64,000 nucleotides of DNA from Succinivibrio sp. (GCA_024693025.1 JAILLS010000068.1:1-64000), one strand, 5' to 3'. Positions 16,945 to 26,149 are shown, counted from the first letter of the stretch. Numbers and translations are program-made. The notes: generated from the sequence alone by a model not told the origin.

Positions 16945-18375
16945 CTATTTTTTGGTAAAACGGGCATAAAAGAACCCATCTCCCCCTGCCATGCCTGGCA
17001 GATTCTGATAGTAAGGCGCCTCTTGCTGCATGTGATTAAGCTTAAAGGGCAGCGGTAGAGCATCTGGCGTGCGCTCTAAAAAGGCTTTGACCTGCTCCGC
17101 ATTCTCTTCAGGGAGAATCGAACAGGTGGCATAAACCAGAATTCCGCCGGATTTAAGCTTGGCAAAACAATTATCTAGAATCTTGGCCTGACTTGCGCAT
17201 AAGGCGCCAAGATCCTTTTGGCGGCGCAGCCATTTGATGTCCGGGTGACGGCGGATCACGCCGGTTCCCGAACAGGGAGCATCAATTAGAATACGATCAA
17301 ATTCCTGTTCGAATGGCAGAGGATTTGAGGTGGCATCACAGACGCATACCTGAGGGGAACGTCTTAAACGTTCAAGATTCTGCTGCAGTCTCACAAGACG
17401 GGTCTCATCCACATCCGCACAGGTCAAGCTGACCTCGGCTAAATCCAGAATCTGAGCACTTTTGCCGCCAGGAGCGGCACAGATATCTAAAACCTCTAAA
17501 CCAGGTTTAAGTTCAAGCAGCGGAGCACAGAGCTGTGCTGAGACATCCTGGACACTGAGATAGCCTTCCGCAAATTTAGGCAGGGCAGTTACACTCTGCG
17601 GCTCAAGCAGTCTCAGAGCATAGGGTGACAGTGAGCTCTGTTCACTGGCAATGCCGGCATCGCTAAGCAGCTTCTGATAGTCAGATGGCGAGATTTTGCT
17701 GCTCTCCACTCTCAGCCACATAGGCGCATGGGCATTGCTCTCCTGCAGAATGGCGGTGCACTGCTCCGGATAACTGGTCTTAATCTTCTGATACAGCCAG
17801 TCTGGGAAGGACTGCTCAATCTGCTCGTCGGCCGAGTGCATAAGATGACCACCCTCGCGCAGAAAACGTCTCAGCACGGCATTCACCAGGGCGGTGAAGC
17901 TGCGGCAATGACATTTTTCGCAGGCTCCGACCGTCGCAGCGACCACGGCATGTGCCGGCATTCTGGTGAAGACGAGCTGATAAATGCCGCACAGAATCAG
18001 AGCTCTGACTACTGCGTACTGCTCTTTGATACTGTGAGCAAGCAAAGGCTTGAGGGTTTCGCCAATCAGTCTTCTATGTCTTAAAGTCCCATAGACAATT
18101 TCCTTGACGAGTGCCACATCGCGCTCATCAACCTGCTCCTGCTGCAGGGTTTTATCCAGGATTTCTGACAGGGAATGTCCTTCTTCAACGGCATGTACAA
18201 TCTGGGCTGCTACCGCACGAGGCAGCGCGCCGATGGTCTGTTTTTTCTCAGGCCTTGCCTTATGTACTTTGCCCTTTGGCCCAGAATGCGCCCTGGCCTG
18301 CCGGGCAGGCCCCTTCGCGGCAGGCTTGTCAGCCTGCCTGCGTTTTAGAGTTAAAAGTGGTTTAGAAGGAGTCAA
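16945..18375 (-). CDS. rsmB: 16S rRNA (cytosine967-C5)-methyltransferase RsmB
   Basis: RsmB methylates C967 of 16S rRNA using S-adenosylmethionine. The 476-residue product has an NusB-like helical domain (about 50-190). A Rossmann methyltransferase domain follows, with the SAM motif DICAAPGGKS (about 297-306) and the two catalytic cysteines in DAPCSGTG (Cys368) and ATCSILPEEN (Cys418). It is about 45 residues longer than the E. coli protein (429) because of a Lys/Arg/Ala-rich N-terminal tail. The start overlaps the end of fmt by 14 bases. A later start that would trim the tail cannot be excluded. Confidence 0.95.
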   Translation of the reverse strand: MTPSKPLLTLKRRQADKPAAKGPARQARAHSGPKGKVHKARPEKKQTIGALPRAVAAQIVHAVEEGHSLSEILDKTLQQEQVDERDVALVKEIVYGTLRHRRLIGETLKPLLAHSIKEQYAVVRALILCGIYQLVFTRMPAHAVVAATVGACEKCHCRSFTALVNAVLRRFLREGGHLMHSADEQIEQSFPDWLYQKIKTSYPEQCTAILQESNAHAPMWLRVESSKISPSDYQKLLSDAGIASEQSSLSPYALRLLEPQSVTALPKFAEGYLSVQDVSAQLCAPLLELKPGLEVLDICAAPGGKSAQILDLAEVSLTCADVDETRLVRLQQNLERLRRSPQVCVCDATSNPLPFEQEFDRILIDAPCSGTGVIRRHPDIKWLRRQKDLGALCASQAKILDNCFAKLKSGGILVYATCSILPEENAEQVKAFLERTPDALPLPFKLNHMQQEAPYYQNLPGMAGGDGFFYARFTKK

Positions 18376-19303
18376 GATGAGTACCTACACAAAAAAGCTT
18401 GGGGAGGGAGCGGGCATAGTCACCGGCTTTAACCGGTCCTTTGCCGGGGGCCTGCAGGGTTTCTATAAGCAGAGAGCCCTGGGCACAGGCTATCCTGATG
18501 CCTGCCCTGGAAACTTCGCTGATTACCCCGTAAGCGGCGTGCTCGCCATCCTCAAGGCAGGAGACCTTAAAGATTTTATATTTTACTGACTGCAGGCTGG
18601 TATATGCCACCGGCCAGGGCTGCATGCCGCGGACGAGCAGGTCAAGCTCCCTGGCACTTTTACTAAAGTCAAGGCAGGCTTCACTTTTATCCAGCTTACT
18701 GGCATAGCTTACCTGAGTCTCATCCTGAGGGATGGCTTTTAGCGAGCCGTCTAAAATCTGAGGCAGGACCTCAAGCAGGGTTTTAGCCCCCAGTGCGGCC
18801 AGCTTATCGAACAGCGAGCCTGAGGTATCAGCGGCGGTAATAGGCAGTGCAGCAGTCCTAAAGACGGCACCGGCATCCAGCTTTTCAGTAAGCTGCATGA
18901 TAGAGACACCGGTCTCCTGATTACCGTCCAGCAGGGCGCGCTGAATAGGCGCTGCTCCGCGATATTTAGGCAGCAGCGAGCCATGGACATTGATGCAGCC
19001 AAGCCTGGGGGCGTGTACAATTTCACTGGGCAGAATCAGCCCATAAGCCACGACGATACAGAGATCGGCCTGCAGTTCTGCAAAATCCTGAATATCTTCT
19101 GCGTTTTTGAAATTAAGCGGCGTCCTGACCGTCAGGTTATGTTCAAGCGCCAGAGCCTTGACCGCAGAAGAAGTCAGTTTATGGCCCCGTCCGGCGGGGC
19201 GATCTGGCTGGGTATAGACGCAAACTGGGGTAATTCCGTTATCTAACAGACATTTGAGATGAACTGCCGCAAAATCTGGAGTTCCCGCAAAAATAATGCG
19301 CAT
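18362..19303 (-). CDS. fmt: Methionyl-tRNA formyltransferase
   Basis: Fmt formylates initiator Met-tRNA with 10-formyl-THF. The 313-residue protein (E. coli 315) starts MRIIFAGTPDFAA and carries the formyltransferase signature NVHGSLLPKYRGAAPIQRAL (about 106-125). The catalytic Asn/His region and the folate-site motif LxxKLDAGAV follow, and the C-terminal domain begins about residue 205. It starts the base after the def stop and overlaps rsmB, so the def-fmt-rsmB unit is tightly coupled. Confidence 0.96.
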   Translation of the reverse strand: MRIIFAGTPDFAAVHLKCLLDNGITPVCVYTQPDRPAGRGHKLTSSAVKALALEHNLTVRTPLNFKNAEDIQDFAELQADLCIVVAYGLILPSEIVHAPRLGCINVHGSLLPKYRGAAPIQRALLDGNQETGVSIMQLTEKLDAGAVFRTAALPITAADTSGSLFDKLAALGAKTLLEVLPQILDGSLKAIPQDETQVSYASKLDKSEACLDFSKSARELDLLVRGMQPWPVAYTSLQSVKYKIFKVSCLEDGEHAAYGVISEVSRAGIRIACAQGSLLIETLQAPGKGPVKAGDYARSLPKLFCVGTHLDSF

Positions 19304-19825
19304 CTAATCGCCTCGTTTGGTTAGCTTGCTGTATTTTTTGGCTAAGCGCTCGCGTTTAAGCCTGGAGAGGTAATCGACAAAGAGTTTGCCCGAGAGATGA
19401 TCAAGCTCATGCTGCACGCAGATGGCCAGCAGGCCCTCGAGGTTATCAAGGTTCTGCTCTTTGCCGTCGACGTCGACAGCATGTACAGAACAGTGCGGAT
19501 AGCGCATGACTTTGTCCTGATAACCAGGAACAGAAAGACAGCCTTCCTCGGATTCGATAAGTTCACCTTCTTTCTGCACAATCACAGGATTGATAAGAGC
19601 CAGCTGATGCTGCCCCTGAGTTCCGTTTTCGTCAGGTATATCGATCACCACCAGATTCTTGTTAACCCCGATCTGCGGAGCAGCAAGACCAATGCCATCG
19701 TGTTTGTACATAGTTTCAAACATGTCAGCGACCAGAGTTTTTAGCTCCTCATCAAAAACCGTAACATCTGTATTCTTATTACGTAATCTAGGATCAGGAA
19801 AAACCAGTACGTTTCTTAAAGCCAT
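19304..19825 (-). CDS. def: Peptide deformylase
   Basis: Def removes the N-formyl group from nascent proteins. The three metal-site motifs are present: GLAAPQIG, EGCLSVPG (Cys ligand) and QHELDHL (two His ligands and catalytic Glu). I chose the ATG at 19825 (173 residues; E. coli 169), because the protein from there, MALRNVLVFPDPRLR, aligns with the usual N-terminus. The frame stays open to a GTG at 19858, which would add 11 residues not typical of the family. It is followed at once by fmt. Confidence 0.95.
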   Translation of the reverse strand: MALRNVLVFPDPRLRNKNTDVTVFDEELKTLVADMFETMYKHDGIGLAAPQIGVNKNLVVIDIPDENGTQGQHQLALINPVIVQKEGELIESEEGCLSVPGYQDKVMRYPHCSVHAVDVDGKEQNLDNLEGLLAICVQHELDHLSGKLFVDYLSRLKRERLAKKYSKLTKRGD

Positions 19826-20003
19826 AACAGTTATAACGTCCCAAGTCAGTCTGAACACCTCAGGCTGAACAGGACGCCTTATCCTCTTTATCTGTAAAAT
19901 ACCAATTAAATAAACTAACCTCTAAGCTTAACATGATTTTAGCTAGTTTGACACGCTCTGTGCGTGAGGGCAGTTCTGCATAGACTGCGCTAAAGGATCT
20001 GCT

Positions 20004-20669
20004 TTGACTAGAAAGAAGGTGCAGTTCATAATAGGCAGGCAAAAGCAGCAGAAGGAGAGCGAGGTGGAACAAGAGGAGCATGATTATCAGGAAGGTGATC
20101 CCTGCCCGCGCTGCGGCCTGGGAAAACTCCGGCTGCGCCAGACCAGGCGCGGTTCCTTCTGGGGCTGTTCCAATTATCCTGACTGCGATTTTATTGTGCC
20201 GGTCGCTGTGCATCAGCAGGTGGTGATTGTCAGAGAACTTGAGCTACCCTGTCCGCAGTGCGGTGCACCGCTGGCAGTGAAAAACGGACGTTACGGACTG
20301 TTCATCGGCTGTACGAACTACCCTAGCTGCAGCTACGTAAGCACCAAGACAGAGCCTGAAACCGTCAGCTGCCCGGTGTGCAAGGTGGGTAAACTTGCCG
20401 AGCGCGTTTCCAAGAGCGGACAGGTTTTCTACAGCTGCACCAACTATCCTGAGTGCAGATTTATCTTACCCGGCAGACCGCTTACGCAAAGCTGCCCACG
20501 CTGCAGCTTCCCTCTGATGTTTGAGAAAAAAACTGCAAAAGGGGTAGCAATTCTGTGTGGAAACAGTCTGTGTCCGAGCCGTAGGAAGCATCGCCGTAAG
20601 GTAGCAGCAAAACGTACCCTGACCGAGGCCGAAGCGCAGTTTCTACAGCGCCTCGATGATCTGAATTAG
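20004..20669 (+). CDS. yrdD: Topoisomerase-type zinc-ribbon protein (YrdD-like)
   Basis: This protein consists of four consecutive C4 zinc-ribbon units of the kind found at the C-terminus of DNA topoisomerase I. Three are complete CPxC...C(S/T)NYPxC units, and the fourth begins CPRCSFPL and ends CGNSLC. This is the layout of E. coli YrdD (180 residues), and as there it sits upstream of tsaC-aroE. It probably binds nucleic acid; its role is unproven. The coordinates use a TTG at 20004 preceded by AAAGGA. A GTG at 20064 with AGGAG six bases before it would give 201 residues and a better match to the E. coli N-terminus. Confidence 0.85.
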   Translation: MTRKKVQFIIGRQKQQKESEVEQEEHDYQEGDPCPRCGLGKLRLRQTRRGSFWGCSNYPDCDFIVPVAVHQQVVIVRELELPCPQCGAPLAVKNGRYGLFIGCTNYPSCSYVSTKTEPETVSCPVCKVGKLAERVSKSGQVFYSCTNYPECRFILPGRPLTQSCPRCSFPLMFEKKTAKGVAILCGNSLCPSRRKHRRKVAAKRTLTEAEAQFLQRLDDLN

Positions 20670-20789
20670 CTCTCTTTTATTGGTTTTATCTGCTGATCAG
20701 AGCTTGTACAATGATAGGCAGGCTGTCCTGAGCAGTAACATAAGTTTTTAAGTGACCTAAACCCTGAGGCTTAGGTGAGGAGCATAGAT

Positions 20790-21302
20790 ATGAGCAAAGC
20801 ATTTGTTGCAATCATTATGGGGTCAGATTCGGATCTGCCCACCATGGAAAAAACCCTGGAGGTTTTAAAACAGTTTGAGATCCCTTATGAGGTCAGGGTG
20901 GCTTCGGCCCATCGTACTCCTGATCTGGTGGCCTCCTATGTCACAGATGCTGAACAGCGCGGCTGCGCGGTATTTATCGGCGCTGCCGGTATGGCGGCGC
21001 ATCTTGCCGGCGCCATTGCGGCCAGAACCACGCGCCCGGTCATCGGTGTACCGTGCAAGGGCGGTATCGTGGACGGTGTAGATGCTCTTTATTCTACCGT
21101 ACAGATGCCTGGCGGCATTCCGGTGGCTACTGTCGCAGTAGGCAGTGCCGGGGCGAAAAATGCCGCCTACCTCGCAGCCCAGATCCTCTCTTTAAGTGAT
21201 CCGGAGCTTGATAAGAGAGTTAAAGCCGACCGCCAAAAGGCCAGTGAAGCAATTCTCAAGAAGAATGAGGCCTTACAGGAAAGGTTAGGCAAGCTTGATT
21301 AA
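20790..21302 (+). CDS. purE: N5-carboxyaminoimidazole ribonucleotide mutase (PurE)
   Basis: PurE converts N5-CAIR to CAIR in purine synthesis. The 170-residue protein (E. coli 169) has the class I signatures IIMGSDSDLPTM, VASAHRTPD (active-site Ser/His) and GAAGMAAHLAGAIAA. The ATG at 20790 has AGGAG seven bases upstream and is preferred over a GTG at 20775. Its usual partner purK, which supplies N5-CAIR, is not next to it or elsewhere in the window. The stop overlaps the proposed TTG start of tsaC. Confidence 0.95.
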   Translation: MSKAFVAIIMGSDSDLPTMEKTLEVLKQFEIPYEVRVASAHRTPDLVASYVTDAEQRGCAVFIGAAGMAAHLAGAIAARTTRPVIGVPCKGGIVDGVDALYSTVQMPGGIPVATVAVGSAGAKNAAYLAAQILSLSDPELDKRVKADRQKASEAILKKNEALQERLGKLD

Positions 21303-21900
21303 ACTTACTGATTCTATAGCCATGCTCAGTCAGAGCATCCGCTCTGGCGGAGTGGTGGTCTGTCCTACCGAGGGGGTCTACGGACTGAGCTGCGACCCGC
21401 GCTCTCCTGAGGCCGTAGAGCGGCTTATTGCCTTAAAAAAGCGCTCTTTGAGCAAGGGCCTCATTCTGGTCGGACAGAGCCTCGAGCAGCTTAGCTCCTA
21501 TGTGGATTTTGAGAGGCTCACCGCTGCAGATCATTTGCTGTTCAGACAGCACTGGCCAGGTCCTGTCACCTTTATTCTGCCTCTGCAGCAGGGCTGTTCC
21601 AAACTTATCTCAGGTGAACATAATTCAGCTGCCATCAGAATCACCGCCTTCCCTACGCTGCGTGAAATCTGCAGACAGGTAGGAGGACCTATAATTTCGA
21701 CCTCGGCAAATTTTTCAGGCGAAGAGGCCGTGAGTGAGTTTGCCAAGCTTAATCAGGAGCTGCTGGGCAGGGTCGATCTCTGCCTGCAGCTGCCCTGCGG
21801 AGGCTTATGCGAGCCTACTGCCATCTACGATACCCTCAGGCAGAAGCTGTTAAGACCTTCTGCACACTGGAATTCTTTGAACCAACAGGAGCCATTATGA
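21295..21900 (+). CDS. tsaC: L-threonylcarbamoyladenylate synthase (TsaC/YrdC family)
   Basis: TsaC makes threonylcarbamoyl-AMP for the t6A37 modification of ANN-decoding tRNAs. Visible family motifs are CPTEGVYGLSCDP, the KRS.xKGLILV substrate loop (KKRSLSKGLIL), WPGPVTFIL and the STSANFSG motif. The length of 201 residues is close to E. coli (190). The proposed TTG start at 21295 lies inside the last codons of purE; an ATG at 21321 would shorten the N-terminus below that of the family. Its stop overlaps the aroE start as ATGA. It shares the t6A pathway with tcdA at 43659. Confidence 0.92.
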   Translation: MIKLTDSIAMLSQSIRSGGVVVCPTEGVYGLSCDPRSPEAVERLIALKKRSLSKGLILVGQSLEQLSSYVDFERLTAADHLLFRQHWPGPVTFILPLQQGCSKLISGEHNSAAIRITAFPTLREICRQVGGPIISTSANFSGEEAVSEFAKLNQELLGRVDLCLQLPCGGLCEPTAIYDTLRQKLLRPSAHWNSLNQQEPL

Positions 21901-22709
21901 GTGATAAATACGCAGTCTGCGGCAATCCCATTGCCCATTCCCGATCCCCGCAAATCCACAGTTTCTTTGCCAAGACTCTCAAGGATGATCTGACCTATAC
22001 CACCCTTCTGGTTCCTCCCGGGAAATTTAAAGAGACGGTGGATGACTTTGTCTCCAAAGGAGGCAAGGGGCTGAATATTACCGTGCCGTGCAAGCTTGAA
22101 GCCTGCGCCTACGCTGATGAACTAAGTCCCTATGCCAAGGCGGCAGGAGCTGTAAACGTCCTCAAATTCAATCAGGATGGCTCAGTGTTTGGTGATAATA
22201 CGGATGGACGAGGGTTTATCTATGATCTCAAGCGTCTAAACCTGCCTATCCGGGGGCAGAAAGTACTGCTGCTGGGTGCAGGAGGAGCTGCGCAGGGACT
22301 GATTAAGCCTGTTTTTGAAGAACAGCCACTGGAGGTTACCATCGTCAATCGTACCCCACAGAAGGCAGAAAAAATCGCTGCAGAGTGCGGATATCCTTTA
22401 CAGGTGACAGGCTATGAGCAGTTAACGGCAGGGTATGATCTGGTGGTTAACTGTACCTCAACCAGCCTCAGACATGAACTGCCGCCGGTTCCGCAGGAGG
22501 TACTGCGTCACTGCAAGGTAGCATATGATCTGATGTATGCAACAGACGAGGAGACCAGCTTTGTCGCCGAGGCCCGTTCCCTGGGAGTGCCACACTGCAT
22601 TGACGGTCTGGGTATGCTGATTGCGCAGGCAGCTCTGACTTATGCCCTGTGGCGGGGAAAGACTCCGGATGTAAACTTAAGCATCGAGCATTTCCGCTCT
22701 CATGCTTAA
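21897..22709 (+). CDS. aroE: Shikimate dehydrogenase (NADP+)
   Basis: AroE reduces 3-dehydroshikimate to shikimate in aromatic amino acid synthesis. The 270-residue protein (E. coli 272) starts MSDKYAVCGNPIAHSRSPQIH, where SRSP binds shikimate, then NITVPCK with the catalytic Lys. It continues with the NADP motif LGAGGAAQGL and NRTPQKA, the Asn-Arg-Thr loop for the 2'-phosphate. The open frame extends upstream to 21807, but the ATG at 21897 has AGGAG before it, overlaps the tsaC stop and matches the family N-terminus. Confidence 0.96.
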   Translation: MSDKYAVCGNPIAHSRSPQIHSFFAKTLKDDLTYTTLLVPPGKFKETVDDFVSKGGKGLNITVPCKLEACAYADELSPYAKAAGAVNVLKFNQDGSVFGDNTDGRGFIYDLKRLNLPIRGQKVLLLGAGGAAQGLIKPVFEEQPLEVTIVNRTPQKAEKIAAECGYPLQVTGYEQLTAGYDLVVNCTSTSLRHELPPVPQEVLRHCKVAYDLMYATDEETSFVAEARSLGVPHCIDGLGMLIAQAALTYALWRGKTPDVNLSIEHFRSHA

Positions 22710-23460
22710 GGTTAAACTTGAGCGTCAGCTCTGTACTGAGGAAGAGCAGGCTCTGGCCTGTCTAAAACCCGAGCTTGGCGGTGAAGCCTGCTTCTGTCTG
22801 CAGCTTAGTGCCGAGAAAACTATTATAAGCTGTGAGTCCTGCGAGCTTAACTTCAAGCCCTGGTGGATAGATCTGCTGCAGCCTAAACTGCTCACCCGCT
22901 CGAGGCTCTCAAGCCGTAAAACCGAGGCGGTTGCACATGCGGTTTTAGGTTCGCTCCCGGAGCCTTTAGTCTATGATGCCACCGCAGGTTTAGGCCGCGA
23001 TGCGCTGATCCTGCAGTCTGCCGGGGCCAGAGTCTGGATGTTTGAACGCAATCCTGTAATTTACTTATTGTTATATGATGCTTTAATTAGAGCACAGCAC
23101 TCTTCTTTAGCCTCTCAGCTCAAACATGGTCTGCCGCGCCTGATGCCTTTTGGCACCCTGGTGGAGCAGGCAAAGCTGCTGCCAGCACCTGATGCAATCT
23201 ATTATGATCCCATGTTTCCAAGCCGCACCAAAAGCGCTCTGGTAAAAAAGGAGATGCAGCTGTTTCATTATTTAGCCGGAGCAGATCCTGATACGCAGGA
23301 CTATCTAAAACAGCTGGGCACTTTAGGGAGCAGACGGCTGGTGCTCAAGCGGCCGCAGCATGCCTCGCGTGAGATGCTTAGCGGTTTTTCGCAGTTCAGT
23401 ATCGATGGCAAGGCCTGCCGTTATGACTGCTATCAGCCAGTAACTGCTGACAGGACCTAG
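22702..23460 (+). CDS. rsmJ: 16S rRNA (guanine1516-N2)-methyltransferase RsmJ
   Basis: RsmJ methylates G1516 of 16S rRNA. The 252-residue protein (E. coli 250) has the SAM-binding motif VYDATAGLGRDALILQSAGA, then FERNPV, and the catalytic-region motif YDPMFPSRTKSALVKKEM, all characteristic of the YhiQ family. It overlaps aroE by eight bases and ends exactly one base before the stop codon of the convergent ModA-like gene, leaving no spacer or terminator between the two operons. Confidence 0.93.
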   Translation: MLKVKLERQLCTEEEQALACLKPELGGEACFCLQLSAEKTIISCESCELNFKPWWIDLLQPKLLTRSRLSSRKTEAVAHAVLGSLPEPLVYDATAGLGRDALILQSAGARVWMFERNPVIYLLLYDALIRAQHSSLASQLKHGLPRLMPFGTLVEQAKLLPAPDAIYYDPMFPSRTKSALVKKEMQLFHYLAGADPDTQDYLKQLGTLGSRRLVLKRPQHASREMLSGFSQFSIDGKACRYDCYQPVTADRT

Positions 23461-24219
23461 CTAGTCAGCATCGAGCGGCGCAAAGCCCGAGTCGATCAGC
23501 AGCGGATTGAGGTTGGCGCTGTCGAGCAGGAGCTGATAAAAAGTCTCGGCTGCCTCAGGCTCCTGCGGGGCTTTAGCCTTGATGATGTAGTAGAGCAGAT
23601 CAGGGGCACTGCTTCTTGGAACTTCCCAGTAGGAGCCTTCAAGCCTTCCACTGGCACTGAGCGCTAGAGGCTTAGAGATCAGGCCGCACTGCACCAGGCC
23701 TTCTTTGACCATGGAGTACACCAGATATTCATGCTCGCTTGTATAGACCCTGCTCTGAATGTGCCGTTTAACTGCAGCAAGATCCCGATTGAAGACCTTA
23801 TGCGAAGCAAAGCCTACCGGAGTAAGACGGGGATCGGCAAGTGCCAGAGATGAGATCTTAGCCTCGGTCGGTGCGTTATACGAGCTTTGAATCAGATCCG
23901 GATCCGGTGACCAGAGGATCAGCGGGGCGCGGAAAAGCGCCTTGAAACTGTAGGGATCTGTGAGATCGGCGCGGGTGAGCAGAATGGGTAGCTTTTCCTC
24001 ATCACTAAGCAGGAGATCGCAGGTGAGATGCTTATTGACCAGCTTAGAGTAGAGATCGGCTGAGGTAGCATAATTAACCTGATATTCAAGCGCTGTGTGA
24101 TCATGCAGACCCTCGAGCACAGCATAGAGCTGCGGTACAGCGCAGACCGCAAGCTCTGCCTGAGCCAGGGTGCTCAGAGCGGCAACAGCACAGGCTACCC
24201 CAAATCTTATACTCAGCAT
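23461..24219 (-). CDS. Periplasmic ModA-like substrate-binding protein
   Basis: The 252-residue protein has a clear signal peptide with cleavage after the Ala in LSTLAQA (about residue 21). The remainder follows the ModA/molybdate-binding pattern: ATSADLYSKLVN, a DLLLSDEEK stretch, the hinge APLILWSP, and ALADPRLTPVGFASHKVF. No permease or ATPase of a molybdate transporter is adjacent. The gene begins one base after the glmS stop, so its translation is probably coupled to glmS, an unexpected partner. The ligand is unknown; tungstate, molybdate or another oxyanion is a guess from fold similarity. Confidence 0.65.
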   Translation of the reverse strand: MLSIRFGVACAVAALSTLAQAELAVCAVPQLYAVLEGLHDHTALEYQVNYATSADLYSKLVNKHLTCDLLLSDEEKLPILLTRADLTDPYSFKALFRAPLILWSPDPDLIQSSYNAPTEAKISSLALADPRLTPVGFASHKVFNRDLAAVKRHIQSRVYTSEHEYLVYSMVKEGLVQCGLISKPLALSASGRLEGSYWEVPRSSAPDLLYYIIKAKAPQEPEAAETFYQLLLDSANLNPLLIDSGFAPLDAD

Positions 24220-24220
24220 C

Positions 24221-26053
24221 CTATTCTACCGTGACCGATTTGGCTAAATTACGCGGCTGATCCACATCCGTACCGTTGATGAGGGCACAGTGGTAGGCCA
24301 GAAGCTGCAGCGGGATAGTATAGAGGATCGGCTGCAGTACCTCTGGGGCATTGATGATACTGACAAATTTGGTCTGTTCATCATGCTGGAATACTTCCTG
24401 GGGAGTACCGAAAATATACAGTCTGCCGCCGCGGGCGCGTACTTCCTCGATATTGGAGACCAGCTTGCCGATCAGCGCATTATCCGGGGCTACCACGACC
24501 ACCGGCATATCCTGGTCGATAAGGGCGATAGGTCCATGCTTGAGTTCGCCAGCAGCATAACCTTCAGCATGAATATAGCTGATTTCCTTAAGCTTGAGGG
24601 CACCTTCGAGCGCAATCGGATACATAATGCCGCGGCCGAGGAACAGACAGTGATGCTTGCCGGCAAACTGTTCGGCAAGAGCACTGACCTGCTCATCGCA
24701 GGTTAAGACCTGTTTGGTCAGCTCCGGCAGCGTAGCGATTTCCTTGAGCAGCGCGCTGACGGTACTCTCCTTAAGATACTGCCGCTGTTTGCCGATGAGA
24801 ATGGCCAGGAGCAGAAGACAGAGCAGCTGGGTGGTAAAGGCCTTGGTTGAAGCTACCCCAATTTCACTGCCGGCTCTGGTGAAGAAGACATAGTCAGACT
24901 CTCTGACCAGCGATGAACCGTTGACGTTGCAGATACACAGGGTTTTGCTGTAGCCCTGTGCCTTGGCCAGCCGCAGAGAGGCCAGCGTATCGGCAGTCTC
25001 GCCTGACTGCGAGATGGTAATAAATAAGGAATGCGGTCTGACCACAGCCTTGCGGTAACGGTATTCTGAGGCAATCTCCACGGAGGTTGTAATGCCGGTC
25101 AGCTCTTCAAGCCAGTATTTGCCGACCAGTCCTGCATGATAGGAAGTTCCGCAGGCCACAATTTTTATCTGTTCAAGCTGATTGAGGAAAGCGGCATCCA
25201 GTCCCTGGATGGCCTCAGGATTCAGACCTGCGTCACTCAGCCGTCCCATCAGGGTATTGGCCAGAGCCTGAGGCTGTTCAAAGATCTCCTTCTGCATAAA
25301 GTGCCGGTACTGGCCTTTGGAGATACTCTCAAGATCAAGCGGTGATTCCACACTGTCCTTATGGACAGGCTGACCCTGAGCATCAAAGATCTCAATCCTT
25401 GAGGCGCCAAGACAGACTACCTCACCATCATCAAGATAGATGAAGCGATGGGTGACAGGCAAAAGCGCCAGCACGTCCGAGGCGATGAAATTCTCTTCTA
25501 TGCCTACCCCAACCACTAAAGGAGCACCCTGCCGTGCCGCATAGAGGCGGTCAGGATGGTTTCTGTCAATTAAGGCAATGGCATAGGAGCCGCGTACCTG
25601 AGCTAAGGCCTTGAATAAAGCCGCCTGCAAATCCCCGGCTGTTTCCTGCTGACATTTATGGATCAGGCAGAGCAGCACCTCGGTATCGGTCTGGGACTTA
25701 AAGCTGTAGCCTACCTTGATCAGCTCGGCTTTGAGGGTATCAAAATTTTCGATGATGCCGTTATGCACCAGCGCAAGATTTTCATGCAGGTGCGGATGAG
25801 CGTTGACGAGGGTGGCGCCGCCATGGGTAGCCCAGCGGGTGTGAGCAATGCCCAGAGTTCCAGGGCAATGATGGGTGGCTACCTGCTCCTTGAGACTTTC
25901 AACCTTGGCAATGGTCTTTTCCACATAAAACTGACCTTCAGCTAAGGTACATACCCCGGCACTGTCATAGCCACGATATTCCAGTCTGCTCAAACCTTCA
26001 AGCAGGATCGGCGCGACCTGGCGCTGGGCAATCGCCCCTACAATTCCGCACAT
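24221..26053 (-). CDS. glmS: Glutamine--fructose-6-phosphate aminotransferase (isomerizing)
   Basis: GlmS makes glucosamine-6-phosphate, the first step to UDP-GlcNAc. The 610-residue enzyme (E. coli 609) starts MCGIVGAI, with Cys2 as the glutaminase nucleophile. It has the class II amidotransferase domain (about 1-240) and two SIS domains (CGTSYHAG, SQSGETADT; FLGRGIMYPIALEGALKLKE). It ends DQPRNLAKSVTVE, the conserved C-terminal tail. GAGGG before the ATG supports the start. It lies 96 bases after glmU, and the gap contains TATATT-like AT-rich sequence that could hold an internal promoter. Confidence 0.97.
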   Translation of the reverse strand: MCGIVGAIAQRQVAPILLEGLSRLEYRGYDSAGVCTLAEGQFYVEKTIAKVESLKEQVATHHCPGTLGIAHTRWATHGGATLVNAHPHLHENLALVHNGIIENFDTLKAELIKVGYSFKSQTDTEVLLCLIHKCQQETAGDLQAALFKALAQVRGSYAIALIDRNHPDRLYAARQGAPLVVGVGIEENFIASDVLALLPVTHRFIYLDDGEVVCLGASRIEIFDAQGQPVHKDSVESPLDLESISKGQYRHFMQKEIFEQPQALANTLMGRLSDAGLNPEAIQGLDAAFLNQLEQIKIVACGTSYHAGLVGKYWLEELTGITTSVEIASEYRYRKAVVRPHSLFITISQSGETADTLASLRLAKAQGYSKTLCICNVNGSSLVRESDYVFFTRAGSEIGVASTKAFTTQLLCLLLLAILIGKQRQYLKESTVSALLKEIATLPELTKQVLTCDEQVSALAEQFAGKHHCLFLGRGIMYPIALEGALKLKEISYIHAEGYAAGELKHGPIALIDQDMPVVVVAPDNALIGKLVSNIEEVRARGGRLYIFGTPQEVFQHDEQTKFVSIINAPEVLQPILYTIPLQLLAYHCALINGTDVDQPRNLAKSVTVE

Positions 26054-26149
26054 GTTTTATCCCTCTAACAGCTGTTCGTTATACATTTTTAATATACCAA
26101 GGTTTTTTGAGCCTGCCTATCAAACCAGCAATTTTTTTGCAGGTCGTCC

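Noticed and set aside
19860-20213. 117-residue minus-strand frame with a hydrophobic Leu-rich stretch
   Set aside because: It overlaps the zinc-ribbon coding sequence on the other strand, has no ribosome site and no family look; the hydrophobic run is the complement of Lys/Glu/Gln-rich codons.
20775-20789. Upstream GTG start for purE
   Set aside because: The GTG overlaps the ribosome site AGGAG used by the ATG at 20790, and the extra residues are not in the family.
21807-21896. N-terminal extension of aroE
   Set aside because: It lies within tsaC in another frame; the ATG at 21897 has a strong ribosome site and fits the shikimate dehydrogenase N-terminus.
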